This document shows, in pieces, positions 19,622-27,306 of a stretch of 64,000 bases of DNA. The position numbers were made by a program, and so were the translations under genes. Where the stretch lies: assembly GCF_000943565.1 (NCBI RefSeq), contig NZ_JTDW01000001.1:124001-188000 (forward strand), written 5' to 3'. The stretch is from Neotamlana sedimentorum (lineage in GTDB: Bacteria; Bacteroidota; Bacteroidia; Flavobacteriales; Flavobacteriaceae). How positions within the stretch are numbered: the first letter of the stretch is position 1; the number at the start of each line of letters is the position of its first letter. The notes beneath the pieces were generated by a model. That model was not told the origin of the DNA. It searched no databases and saw only the letters and a list, made by a program, of their open reading frames with translations.

Positions 19622-20524
19622 ATGCTAAATAGAAGACAGAAACATATTCTACTTAAGTTTTTTAGTATGTTTTCTGTAGTGCGCGGTTACAATATTTTGG
19701 TTATTGTAATAGCACAATACTTAACAGCAAATTACATTTTAGCTCACGATTTACCAGTTCGCCAAGTTTTGCTAGATATTAATTTGTTTTTACTTGTGTT
19801 AGCCTCGGCAGCAACTATAGCTGGAGGTTACATTATAAATAACTTTTACGACTCCGAGAAAGATTTAATTAACAAGCCAATAAAATCGAAACTAGATAAA
19901 TTGGTAAGTCAAAATACAAAGTTGTCATTTTACTTTGTACTTAATTTTTTAGCTGTTGTTTTTGCAAGTTATGTGGCATTTAATGCTGTACTCTTTTTTG
20001 CATGTTACATATTTGCCATTTGGTTGTATTCGCATAAATTAAAAAAATTACCAATAGTTGGTAATCTAGTGTCTGCAATACTAACTATTTTGCCATTTTT
20101 TGCCATATTTATGTATTATAAAAATTACGAAACAGTAATTTTTGTACATGCAACATTTTTGTTTTTAATAATATCTATGCGGGAACTCACAAAAGATTTA
20201 GAAAATATAAAAGGCGATTTACTTCAAGATTACCACACCATACCCATTGTTTACGGTGAAAAAGCATCAAAAATAATGCTTACTCTGCTATCTGGTTTAA
20301 CTTTAGTTCCAACTTATTTGCTGCTTTATAAATATAAAATTGGGTATATGGATTTTTACTTTTATGTCAGTATTTTTTTACTAGTTATTTTTGTTGTAAT
20401 ACTTTGGTACTCAAAAGATAAGTTGCATTATTTAATACTTCATAATATTTTAAAAATTATATTGTTAACAGGAGTTTTTAGTATATTATTAATAGACGTA
20501 AGTGTTATTTTAAACAGAATTTAA
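19622..20524 (+). CDS. UbiA-family prenyltransferase
   Basis: 300 residues with about nine hydrophobic helices. The first Asp-rich motif NxxxDxxxD is N73-D77-D81 (NNFYDSEKD), and the second is RELTKDLENIKGD near 187-199. These bind the Mg-diphosphate of a polyprenyl donor in the inner membrane. The gene follows mvaD and mvk. Flavobacterial homologues are often named geranylgeranylglycerol-phosphate geranylgeranyltransferase, but the acceptor (glycerol phosphate or quinone precursor) is not provable here. A structured repeat starts 6 bp after the stop. Confidence 0.85.
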   Translation: MLNRRQKHILLKFFSMFSVVRGYNILVIVIAQYLTANYILAHDLPVRQVLLDINLFLLVLASAATIAGGYIINNFYDSEKDLINKPIKSKLDKLVSQNTKLSFYFVLNFLAVVFASYVAFNAVLFFACYIFAIWLYSHKLKKLPIVGNLVSAILTILPFFAIFMYYKNYETVIFVHATFLFLIISMRELTKDLENIKGDLLQDYHTIPIVYGEKASKIMLTLLSGLTLVPTYLLLYKYKIGYMDFYFYVSIFLLVIFVVILWYSKDKLHYLILHNILKIILLTGVFSILLIDVSVILNRI

Positions 20525-20530
20525 TGGTTT

Positions 20531-20633
20531 TGGGCGTTTTTACAACTTTTATGAAGTTGTAAACCGCGCTTTCGCAAGTCGCTGTGCAAAATACATTTTG
20601 CACGAGCTCCAACAATTGCTCAATCGCTAACGC
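20531..20633 (+). repeat. Structured intergenic repeat, copy A
   Basis: 103 bp starting TGGGCGTT and ending ATCGCTAACGC. Two internal hairpins are visible: ACAACTT/AAGTTGT near the start, and TGCAAAAT/ATTTTGCA in the second half. A central CCGCGCTTTC joins them. The ends and the central box match copies B (29519-29616) and C (21670-21764), while the stems differ in sequence. It sits 6 bp after the UbiA stop. Confidence 0.75.
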
Positions 20634-20679
20634 GAAAAAAATCGTAAATTAAAAAGTCTAAATCGTTAATTTTAAAGTA

Positions 20680-20687
20680 TATCTTTG
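20680..20687 (+). promoter_or_regulatory. -7 promoter element of the RsuA-like gene
   Basis: TATCTTTG matches TAnnTTTG and lies 18 bp before the start codon. No convincing -33 TTTG is present, so only the -7 element is claimed. Confidence 0.45.
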
Positions 20688-20705
20688 CACAAAAATTAAA
20701 ATACT

Positions 20706-21578
20706 ATGAGCAGGAACCAAGGCAGAGGCAGTAATAAAAATACATCAAGAGGTGGAAGCAGTTCTAATAAACGAACTAGTTATTCACGCGGTAATTCACC
20801 AATTAAAAATCAAGGTGGTTTTACTAAGCCCTCGAATAGCACAAAACCAAAAGCACCAAAAAAATCTAACCCAGACGAAGTTAGGTTAAATAAATATATT
20901 GCCAATTCTGGTATTTGTTCTCGTAGAGAGGCCGATGTGCATATAGCCACAGGCTTAGTAAGTGTAAATGGTAAAGTTGTAACCGAAATGGGTTACAAAG
21001 TAAAACCAGGAGACGAGGTGCGTTACGATGGTTCTCGTGTAAACCCAGAACAAAAAGCTTATGTGTTATTAAACAAACCAAAAGGTTTCGCAACTACAAA
21101 TAGCGAAGGTAAAGGCAGAACAGTAATGGATTTAGTTGCCAATGCTACAAATGCTAATATTAGGCCAATTGGTCGTTTAGGCAGAAATTCTAAAGGCTTA
21201 ATATTGTTTACTAACGATGAGGCCGTGGTAAAAAAGTTTACCAATTCTAAAAATGGTGTGCCTAGGCTGTTTCATATTGAGTTAGATAAAAATTTAAAAC
21301 ACGAAGATTTTAAAAAGATTCAAACTGGTTTTAAAATCGATGGTTCGCTTATTGAAGTAGAAGAGATTAGCTACATCGATGGATCAAGTAAAAAGGAAAT
21401 TGGTTTAAAAATAAAAAATACAGGAAATACTATTATCCGAACCATTTTCGAGCATTTTAGTTACGATATAGTAAGTATAGATTGTGTAGCTATAGCACAT
21501 TTAACTAAAAAGGATATTCCGCGAGGGCATTGGAAGCATTTAACTACTCAAGAGCTTAATAATTTAAAGATGCTTTAG
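20706..21578 (+). CDS. RsuA/RluB-type pseudouridine synthase lacking the catalytic Asp
   Basis: 290 residues. Residues 1-55 are a low-complexity Arg/Ser/Gly/Lys-rich tail common in Bacteroidota homologues. An S4 RNA-binding domain covers about 58-103 and the synthase domain follows. The family motif GRLDxxTxGL reads GRLGRNSKGL, with G159 (codon GGC at 21180) where the catalytic Asp belongs. The later KxY motif reads RLF with F189 for the conserved Tyr. The C-terminal PRGHWKHLTTQELNNLKML is typical. It should still bind rRNA, but pseudouridylation looks abolished. A sequencing error could explain one change but not readily both. Confidence 0.85.
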   Translation: MSRNQGRGSNKNTSRGGSSSNKRTSYSRGNSPIKNQGGFTKPSNSTKPKAPKKSNPDEVRLNKYIANSGICSRREADVHIATGLVSVNGKVVTEMGYKVKPGDEVRYDGSRVNPEQKAYVLLNKPKGFATTNSEGKGRTVMDLVANATNANIRPIGRLGRNSKGLILFTNDEAVVKKFTNSKNGVPRLFHIELDKNLKHEDFKKIQTGFKIDGSLIEVEEISYIDGSSKKEIGLKIKNTGNTIIRTIFEHFSYDIVSIDCVAIAHLTKKDIPRGHWKHLTTQELNNLKML

Positions 21579-21669
21579 TAAATGTTTTTTAATAGAATTT
21601 ATATAAGCCTGTAGAGTTGTAAAACTTTGCAGGTTTTTTTGTTGAATAGCTCGAATTTTGTTTTTAACT

Positions 21670-21764
21670 GCGTTAGGGATAGTAGCAGAAAGCCCACAGT
21701 AACCCCATGGTAATTGGGTTGCGAGGACTTGTCGCGTATAGCCCGACCCTTGTGGTAACGCCCA
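21670..21764 (-). repeat. Structured intergenic repeat, copy C
   Basis: 95 bp read on the minus strand, starting TGGGCGTTACC and ending ATCCCTAACGC, with central TCGGGCTATAC. Terminal boxes match copies A and B, and internal stems differ. It lies between the RsuA-like gene and the speA promoter and is inverted relative to both. Confidence 0.75.
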
Positions 21765-21809
21765 ATAACATACGTGTTTAAAATTTTTTTCATTTTTTTT
21801 AAAAAAATA

Positions 21810-21839
21810 TTTGCTGTATTAAAAAATAAATTACATTTG
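21810..21839 (+). promoter_or_regulatory. Strong Bacteroidota promoter of the polyamine operon
   Basis: TTTG (21810-21813), 18 bp spacer, TACATTTG (21832-21839): an exact match to TTTG-N17-23-TAnnTTTG. Transcription would start near 21845, giving a leader of about 255 nt before speA that contains the 50-codon ORF. Confidence 0.75.
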
Positions 21840-21876
21840 CCGCACTTATTAGCTGAACACTTTGAAACCTGTTTCT

Positions 21877-22029
21877 ATGTTCGGGCTTTTGAAAATTAGG
21901 AAGTCATATTCAAAAGCAGCTTACAGATTAAGCAACCGAATTTTAAAGCTAACTTCCGTTTCTCCAATTTATGCTGTACAGCATGAGTATGCCTTTGTGC
22001 CAACCACACAGAGTCAGTTTCGTATTTGA
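21877..22029 (+). CDS. Candidate 50-residue leader peptide upstream of speA
   Basis: An ATG ORF of 50 codons, unlisted because of its size. It starts MFGLLKIRKSYSK and ends TTQSQFRI. It is basic (four Lys, four Arg, one acidic residue) and lies wholly within the predicted speA leader, 32 nt after the predicted transcript start and 72 bp before speA. A 50-codon open frame is unusual in such AT-rich non-coding DNA. Arg codons include AGG, AGA, CGA and CGT. It could be a translated uORF sensing arginine or polyamines, or a conserved small protein. Coding status is unproven. Confidence 0.45.
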   Translation: MFGLLKIRKSYSKAAYRLSNRILKLTSVSPIYAVQHEYAFVPTTQSQFRI

Positions 22030-22101
22030 TATTATTTTGTTCTTATTGGCTTAACATGTAGTTAAACTACAATTCTCAATTTTAACATTTTAATAGAATA
22101 A

Positions 22102-23499
22102 ATGAATACTAAATATATTGATTTAATCAATCAAACTTTTGATTTTCCTCAAGAGGAATTCGCTTTAAAAAATAAAACATTGGAGTTTCACGGTATTAAC
22201 CTTATGGAACTTGTCGAGCAATATGGTGCGCCTTTAAAATTTACCTATTTGCCACAAATATCGAACAATATACAACGTGCTAAAAACTGGTTTGCTAAGG
22301 CTATTGAAAACAATAATTACGCTGGCAAATACAACTATTGCTATTGTACAAAAAGTTCGCATTTTAAACACGTTTTAAACGAAGCCTTAAAAAACGATAT
22401 ACACATTGAAACCTCGTCGGCTTTCGATATTGATATTGTAGAATCGTTAAAGGCTGAAGGCAAAATTACAGACGATACCTTTGTAATTAGCAATGGTTTT
22501 AAACGTGCACAATACGTAACTAATATTGCTAGATTAATAAATAATGGACACAAAAATGCCATTCCTATTATTGATAATTATGAAGAAATAGACTTATTAT
22601 CTGAAGAAATTAACGATACCTTCAAGGTAGGTATTCGTATTGCTTCGGAAGAAGAACCTAAGTTCGAGTTTTATACTTCACGATTAGGAATTGGCTACAA
22701 AAACATTGTACCTTTTTACAAAGAACAAATAAAGGATAATAAAAAGGTTGAGCTTAAAATGCTACACTTTTTTATAAACACAGGCATTCGCGATAACGCG
22801 TATTACTGGAACGAACTTACAAAATGTTTAAAGGTTTATACCAGCTTAAAAAAGATTTGCCCAAGTTTAGATAGTTTAAATATTGGCGGTGGTTTTCCTA
22901 TAAAAAACTCTTTAGCTTTCGAGTTCGATTACGAATATATGGTCGATGAAATTGTAAACCAAATTAAGCTAGTTTGCGATGAAGAAGGCGTAGATGTGCC
23001 AAACATTTTTACCGAGTTTGGTAGTTTTACAGTAGGCGAAAGCGGTGGTGCTATTTACGAAGTATTGTACCAAAAGCAACAAAACGATCGTGAAAAATGG
23101 AACATGATAAACTCATCTTTCATTACAACATTGCCAGATACCTGGGCTATAAATAAACGTTTTGTTATGTTACCAGTAAACCGTTGGCAAGATAGCTACG
23201 AGCGTGTTTTATTAGGTGGTTTAACTTGCGATAGCGACGATTATTACAACAGTGAACAGCACATGAATGCTATTTATTTGCCAAAATATAATAAAGACAA
23301 ACCGTTATATATTGGTTTTTTTAACACTGGTGCATACCAAGAAACTATTGGTGGTTTTGGTGGTTTACAACACTGCCTAATACCATCGCCTAAACATCTG
23401 TTAATAGATAGAGATGAAGCAGGCAACTTACAAACAACATTATTCAGCGAACAACAAAAAAGTGAAGACTTACTTAAAATATTAGGTTATGCAAAATAG
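22102..23499 (+). CDS. speA: Arginine decarboxylase
   Basis: 465 residues, the short Bacteroidota form of the alanine-racemase-fold decarboxylases (E. coli SpeA is about 658). The PLP lysine is K84 in YCYCTKSSHF. The phosphate-binding Gly run is NIGGGFPI, and the C-terminal segment LGGLTCDSDD carries the substrate-site Cys/Asp. It converts arginine to agmatine in the cytoplasm. Its last codons overlap the speB start by 11 bp, implying translational coupling. A strong promoter and a long leader lie upstream. Confidence 0.92.
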   Translation: MNTKYIDLINQTFDFPQEEFALKNKTLEFHGINLMELVEQYGAPLKFTYLPQISNNIQRAKNWFAKAIENNNYAGKYNYCYCTKSSHFKHVLNEALKNDIHIETSSAFDIDIVESLKAEGKITDDTFVISNGFKRAQYVTNIARLINNGHKNAIPIIDNYEEIDLLSEEINDTFKVGIRIASEEEPKFEFYTSRLGIGYKNIVPFYKEQIKDNKKVELKMLHFFINTGIRDNAYYWNELTKCLKVYTSLKKICPSLDSLNIGGGFPIKNSLAFEFDYEYMVDEIVNQIKLVCDEEGVDVPNIFTEFGSFTVGESGGAIYEVLYQKQQNDREKWNMINSSFITTLPDTWAINKRFVMLPVNRWQDSYERVLLGGLTCDSDDYYNSEQHMNAIYLPKYNKDKPLYIGFFNTGAYQETIGGFGGLQHCLIPSPKHLLIDRDEAGNLQTTLFSEQQKSEDLLKILGYAK

Positions 23500-24424
23500 A
23501 ACCTATGCAGGTATTTCAGAAGAATACGCAAAATTAGAGCAAGCGAAAATTGTTTTAATTCCGGTGCCTTACGATGGTACAAGTACATGGCAAAAAGGAG
23601 CAGATAAAGGTCCAGAGGCATTTTTAGATGCTTCTGAAAATATGGAACTTTTTGATATTGAAACCAGAACCGAAGTTTATAAACAAGGTGTATTTTTAGC
23701 GCCTGCAGTTACCGAAAATAGCTCACCAGAAGCTATGGTTGAAGCTGTGCATGAAGCGACTAAAAAATACATTAAAAAAAATAAATTTGTAACCCTTTTT
23801 GGTGGCGAGCATTCTATTTCTATTGGTACAATTCGTGCGTTTAACGAAATGTATAATAACCTAACCGTTTTACAGTTAGATGCTCATGCCGATTTACGCG
23901 AAAGTTACGAAGGTTCAATCTGTAACCATGCTTGTGCGGTTTACGAGGCTAGTCAAACTACCAATTTAATTCAGGTGGGTATTCGCTCAATGGATGTTAT
24001 TGAAACTACCGTTTTAAACGAAGACAAAACCTATTTTGCACACGATATGGCTATTGATGATTCTTGGATGGATTCGGCAATAGACCAAATGACAGATAAT
24101 GTGTTTATAACTATAGATCTTGATGCTTTCGATCCGTCAATACTACCAAGTACAGGAACTCCAGAACCTGGCGGTTTATTATGGTACGAAACTTTAGATT
24201 TTTTAAAGCAAGTATTCGAAGAAAAAAATGTAGTAGGGTTCGATATTGTTGAACTTTGCCCTAATAAAAATGAAAAATCTTCAGATTTTCTTGCAGCAAA
24301 ACTATATTACAAAATGCTTAGCTATAAGTTTCAAAACGATGATTTTGATGACGATTTCGATAATGCAAACAATAACAAAACAGTAAATAAAACCACTAAA
24401 TTTAAAGATAACGATGCGTACTAA
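23489..24424 (+). CDS. speB: Agmatinase (ureohydrolase family)
   Basis: 311 residues. Binuclear Mn ligands lie in GGEHSI, DAHADLR and DLDAFDP, with TGTPEPGGL closing the site. These mark the arginase/agmatinase fold, and the preceding arginine decarboxylase indicates agmatine as substrate, giving putrescine and urea. The C-terminal tail is unusually acidic (DDFDDDFDNANNN). It overlaps speA and the DHS-like gene by 11 bp on each side, so the three genes are tightly coupled. Confidence 0.93.
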   Translation: MQNRTYAGISEEYAKLEQAKIVLIPVPYDGTSTWQKGADKGPEAFLDASENMELFDIETRTEVYKQGVFLAPAVTENSSPEAMVEAVHEATKKYIKKNKFVTLFGGEHSISIGTIRAFNEMYNNLTVLQLDAHADLRESYEGSICNHACAVYEASQTTNLIQVGIRSMDVIETTVLNEDKTYFAHDMAIDDSWMDSAIDQMTDNVFITIDLDAFDPSILPSTGTPEPGGLLWYETLDFLKQVFEEKNVVGFDIVELCPNKNEKSSDFLAAKLYYKMLSYKFQNDDFDDDFDNANNNKTVNKTTKFKDNDAY

Positions 24425-25388
24425 AGGTCCAATTTCTCAATTTATAGAAAACCACTATTTGCATTTCAATGCAGCAGCTTTGGTTGATGCAGCAAAAGGT
24501 TACGAAGCTCAATTAGAAAATGGAGCTAAAATGTTAGTATCGCTTGCAGGTGCTATGAGTACAGCAGAACTAGGTAAAAGTTTCGCAGAAATGATTCGTC
24601 AAGATAAAGTTCAAATCATATCATGTACAGGTGCAAATTTAGAAGAAGATATCATGAATTTAGTGGCGCATTCGCATTATAAACGTGTGCCAAACTATCG
24701 CGATTTAACACCACAGGAAGAATGGGATTTACTTGAAAAAGGATTAAACCGTGTTACCGATACTTGTATTCCAGAAGAAGAGGCTTTTCGTCGTTTACAA
24801 GAGCATATTTTTAAAATTTGGAAAGATGCTGATGATAAAGGTGAGCGTTATTTACCACACGAGTACATGTACAAAATGTTACTTTCTGGTGTGTTAGAGC
24901 AGTATTACGAAATAGATTTAAAAGATTCGTGGATGTACGTAGCAGCCGAAAAAAACTTGCCAATTGTTTGCCCAGGTTGGGAAGACAGCACCATGGGGAA
25001 TATTTTTGCAAGCTACGTTTTAAAGGGCGAGCTTAAAGCAAGTACCATGAAATCGGGTATTGAGTATATGACTTTTTTAGCAGATTGGTATACCGATAAT
25101 TCAACAAATGGTATTGGTTTCTTTCAAATAGGTGGCGGTATTGCAGGCGATTTTCCTATATGTGTAGTACCAATGTTATACCAAGATATGGAACGTACCG
25201 ATACACCATTCTGGAGTTATTTTTGCCAAATAAGCGATTCAACAACTAGTTATGGTTCGTATTCGGGAGCTGTACCAAACGAAAAAATAACTTGGGGTAA
25301 ATTAGATATTGATACGCCAAAATTTATTGTAGAAAGTGATGCAACTATTGTTGCGCCTTTAATTTTTGCTTATCTTTTAGGTCTGTAA
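24414..25388 (+). CDS. Deoxyhypusine-synthase-like protein
   Basis: 324 residues of the deoxyhypusine synthase family. The NAD-binding Gly-rich segment is FFQIGGGIAGDFP, and SGAVPNEKITWGK corresponds to the catalytic region, with K296 matching the lysine that carries the aminobutyl intermediate. Bacteria lack eIF5A, so the acceptor must differ; homospermidine synthase and related aminobutyl-transfer roles are known for relatives. Overlap with speB (11 bp) places it in polyamine metabolism, probably using putrescine or agmatine derivatives. Exact product unknown. Confidence 0.88.
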   Translation: MRTKGPISQFIENHYLHFNAAALVDAAKGYEAQLENGAKMLVSLAGAMSTAELGKSFAEMIRQDKVQIISCTGANLEEDIMNLVAHSHYKRVPNYRDLTPQEEWDLLEKGLNRVTDTCIPEEEAFRRLQEHIFKIWKDADDKGERYLPHEYMYKMLLSGVLEQYYEIDLKDSWMYVAAEKNLPIVCPGWEDSTMGNIFASYVLKGELKASTMKSGIEYMTFLADWYTDNSTNGIGFFQIGGGIAGDFPICVVPMLYQDMERTDTPFWSYFCQISDSTTSYGSYSGAVPNEKITWGKLDIDTPKFIVESDATIVAPLIFAYLLGL

Positions 25389-25418
25389 ATCAGATCAATC
25401 TATCTAAATTTTAAAAAC

Positions 25419-25730
25419 ATGAAAAATAGAAACGATAACTTAAAACGAGTGATAGTTGATTTTAAGAAACTAACACCAGAAATTTTAGCATTACTTGTTG
25501 AAAAATATCCCGATGGTTATGATGATGATCATGTCATTTCGTTTAGAAACCAACATAACGAAATTATTGAAGCCGTAGAGGTTACAACTGCAGATACTAA
25601 ATATCTGGTTAAAGTAAGTTCTAAACTTGCGGTTACTATGGAAAATTATGATGAAGATGATTATGACGATTTCGAAAGTGACGATCCAGAAGCAGTACAG
25701 CCTCCAGATACGGAAGATACAGACGATTAA
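25419..25730 (+). CDS. Small acidic conserved protein, unknown function
   Basis: 103 residues with a compact N-terminal domain (VIVDFKKLTPEILALLVEKYPDGYDDD) and a highly acidic tail from about residue 75. No signal peptide or catalytic motif. It starts 30 bp after the DHS-like gene and is the fourth gene of the same unit. The acidic tail could bind cationic polyamines or RNA-binding proteins; this is speculation. Confidence 0.75.
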   Translation: MKNRNDNLKRVIVDFKKLTPEILALLVEKYPDGYDDDHVISFRNQHNEIIEAVEVTTADTKYLVKVSSKLAVTMENYDEDDYDDFESDDPEAVQPPDTEDTDD

Positions 25731-25747
25731 TCACAAATAAATATATT

Positions 25748-25969
25748 ATGAGAACAGCTGTTTTTAAATCTTACGAAAACGGTTATTACAATTTTTGGTT
25801 TGAAAATGGAGAAGAATTAGCTTTTGAAGATGTACACCCTAGGGTTTTAAAGCAATTCGATTTAAAAAATGATGAAAGTTTAATAGACAAAGACTTTAAA
25901 ATAACATTTATTGAAGAAGATGATGGTGATGATGTTATTTATATTGTACAAAGCCTAAAACCACTATAA
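25748..25969 (+). CDS. Small protein, cytoplasmic member of a local paralogue pair
   Basis: 73 residues, not recognised. It aligns over its whole length with the mature part of the secreted protein at 26913-27260: shared features include YNF, FDL, a D/GxxFKIT segment and a closing LKPL/LQKL. It has no signal peptide. It lies 17 bp after the acidic protein gene and 19 bp before the RMD1-family gene, so it is cotranscribed. Function unknown. Confidence 0.7.
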   Translation: MRTAVFKSYENGYYNFWFENGEELAFEDVHPRVLKQFDLKNDESLIDKDFKITFIEEDDGDDVIYIVQSLKPL

Positions 25970-25988
25970 AAGGTATTTAAAAAAATAA

Positions 25989-26774
25989 ATGTACACCGTA
26001 GTTGCTTACCAAGTAGCTAGTGCTATCAATATAAAATCTAGCAAACAACAGTTGCCGTGGCAGCTGTTGTTTCAAGATAGCGACGAACTGTATTATACCA
26101 GTTCACCAAATAAATTTATTTACATATTTCAGTATGGCATGGTTAGTTTTTTTAACATGACTAGTACTGAAATAAACCATGCATTGCAAAAACTTAAACC
26201 GCAATGCACAAACTATTTTTCAGAAAAATTATCAGATTCGGTAGAAGTTGTTATTAAACCTAACATCTTAAAAGTCGAGTTCGATAATGTTATTTTACCC
26301 AATTTAGATGAGGAAATGATTCGTTTAGTTATGTTAAACGCGTCGCAATCTGTGGCTTTAAACCGTTATACCGAAATTACCGAAGAGTTATTAACCGAAA
26401 CTAATAAACATACCTCATATTTAGAAGCTAACGGTAAGCTTGATATTTCTGGTAACAAGTTAAAGCGTTTTATAGGTAAGGTTTTAAATATTAAAAACAA
26501 GATTTCTGAAAATTTATACATTTTCGATTCGCCCGAAATTACTTGGGAAAAAGAAGAACTTAACAGATTAAATCAAGAATTAAAACAAGCCTTCGATTTA
26601 AAAGATAGATATCGTGTAATTCACGATCGTATTGAAATTATAAAAGAAAACCTAGAGCTTTTTAAAGATATAATGGACCATAACGAAAGCAGCCGCTTAG
26701 AATGGATTATTATTATTTTAATTGTTATTGAGGTTATCGATTTATTTATAGCAAAACTTTCAAATATTATTTAA
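25989..26774 (+). CDS. RMD1/YagE family (DUF155) protein
   Basis: 261 residues. The N-terminal half matches the DUF155 pattern (YIFQYGMVSFFNM near 44-56). A helical coiled region around 190-235 leads to a C-terminal membrane anchor (about 238-258, WIIIILIVIEVIDLFIAKL). In eukaryotes RMD1 relatives are mitochondrial membrane proteins linked to microtubule and translation phenotypes; bacterial role unknown. It sits in the polyamine-associated block. Confidence 0.85.
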   Translation: MYTVVAYQVASAINIKSSKQQLPWQLLFQDSDELYYTSSPNKFIYIFQYGMVSFFNMTSTEINHALQKLKPQCTNYFSEKLSDSVEVVIKPNILKVEFDNVILPNLDEEMIRLVMLNASQSVALNRYTEITEELLTETNKHTSYLEANGKLDISGNKLKRFIGKVLNIKNKISENLYIFDSPEITWEKEELNRLNQELKQAFDLKDRYRVIHDRIEIIKENLELFKDIMDHNESSRLEWIIIILIVIEVIDLFIAKLSNII

Positions 26775-26912
26775 CGACACAGATAGTACATTATAATAAC
26801 TTAAAATACCAGCAGCTTTAAGGGTAAAGTTGTATTAAGTTAAGCCGAAACTTTGGTAGATTTTTTCCGGTTAAAAACGTGTCACAAAAAAAATCAAATT
26901 TTAAATATTATT

Positions 26913-27260
26913 ATGAAAGCAAAATATTCAATTTTAGGTTTAATAGCTATATTCAGCTTTATTTTAACAGGGTTTACCTCTTTAAAAGTTCAAGAAGATA
27001 CTATTGTTATTACTGCAATTTTTGATGGTAAAGAAGATTATGGGTACAATTTTGTTGCAACAAGCGACGATTTGGAGTATACCGTAACATTCCACAAAAT
27101 AAGTGATGAAGTTGCAAAAAGCTTCGATTTAAACTCAGATAAATTAATAGGAACCAAGTTTAAAATTACTTACACATCTAAAATGGTTGTAACTAAAGAT
27201 GAAGATGGTTACGATTATGAAGAAGAGATTAATACCATAAAAAAATTGCAAAAATTGTAA
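26913..27260 (+). CDS. Secreted paralogue of the 73-residue protein
   Basis: 115 residues from ATG 26913. The ORF upstream to 26853 would add 20 residues before a clear signal peptide (MKAKYSILGLIAIFSFILTG), so the later start is chosen. The mature domain resembles the protein at 25748: AIF, YGYNF, FDLNSDKLIGTKFKIT and a final KKLQKL. It is separated from the RMD1 gene by 138 bp without a clear promoter. A strong terminator follows. Confidence 0.7.
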   Translation: MKAKYSILGLIAIFSFILTGFTSLKVQEDTIVITAIFDGKEDYGYNFVATSDDLEYTVTFHKISDEVAKSFDLNSDKLIGTKFKITYTSKMVVTKDEDGYDYEEEINTIKKLQKL

Positions 27261-27267
27261 TAAAATC

Positions 27268-27306
27268 TAAAAGCTGCCTTAATTTAAATTAAGGCAGCTT
27301 TTTTAT
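27268..27306. terminator. Bidirectional terminator between converging transcripts
   Basis: A perfect 15-bp inverted repeat, AAGCTGCCTTAATTT and its complement (27271-27300), flanked by T-runs in both directions. It lies 10 bp after the plus-strand stop and overlaps the end of the minus-strand hydrolase gene. Confidence 0.9.

Noticed and set aside
20531-20633. Repeat copies as integron attC sites
   Set aside because: attC sites start with RYYYAAC and end with GTTRRRY; these repeats have GTT first and AAC last, and no integrase or cassette array is present.
21599-21793. 64-residue minus-strand ORF
   Set aside because: It lies across repeat copy C, has no protein-like features and follows the repeat rather than a gene.
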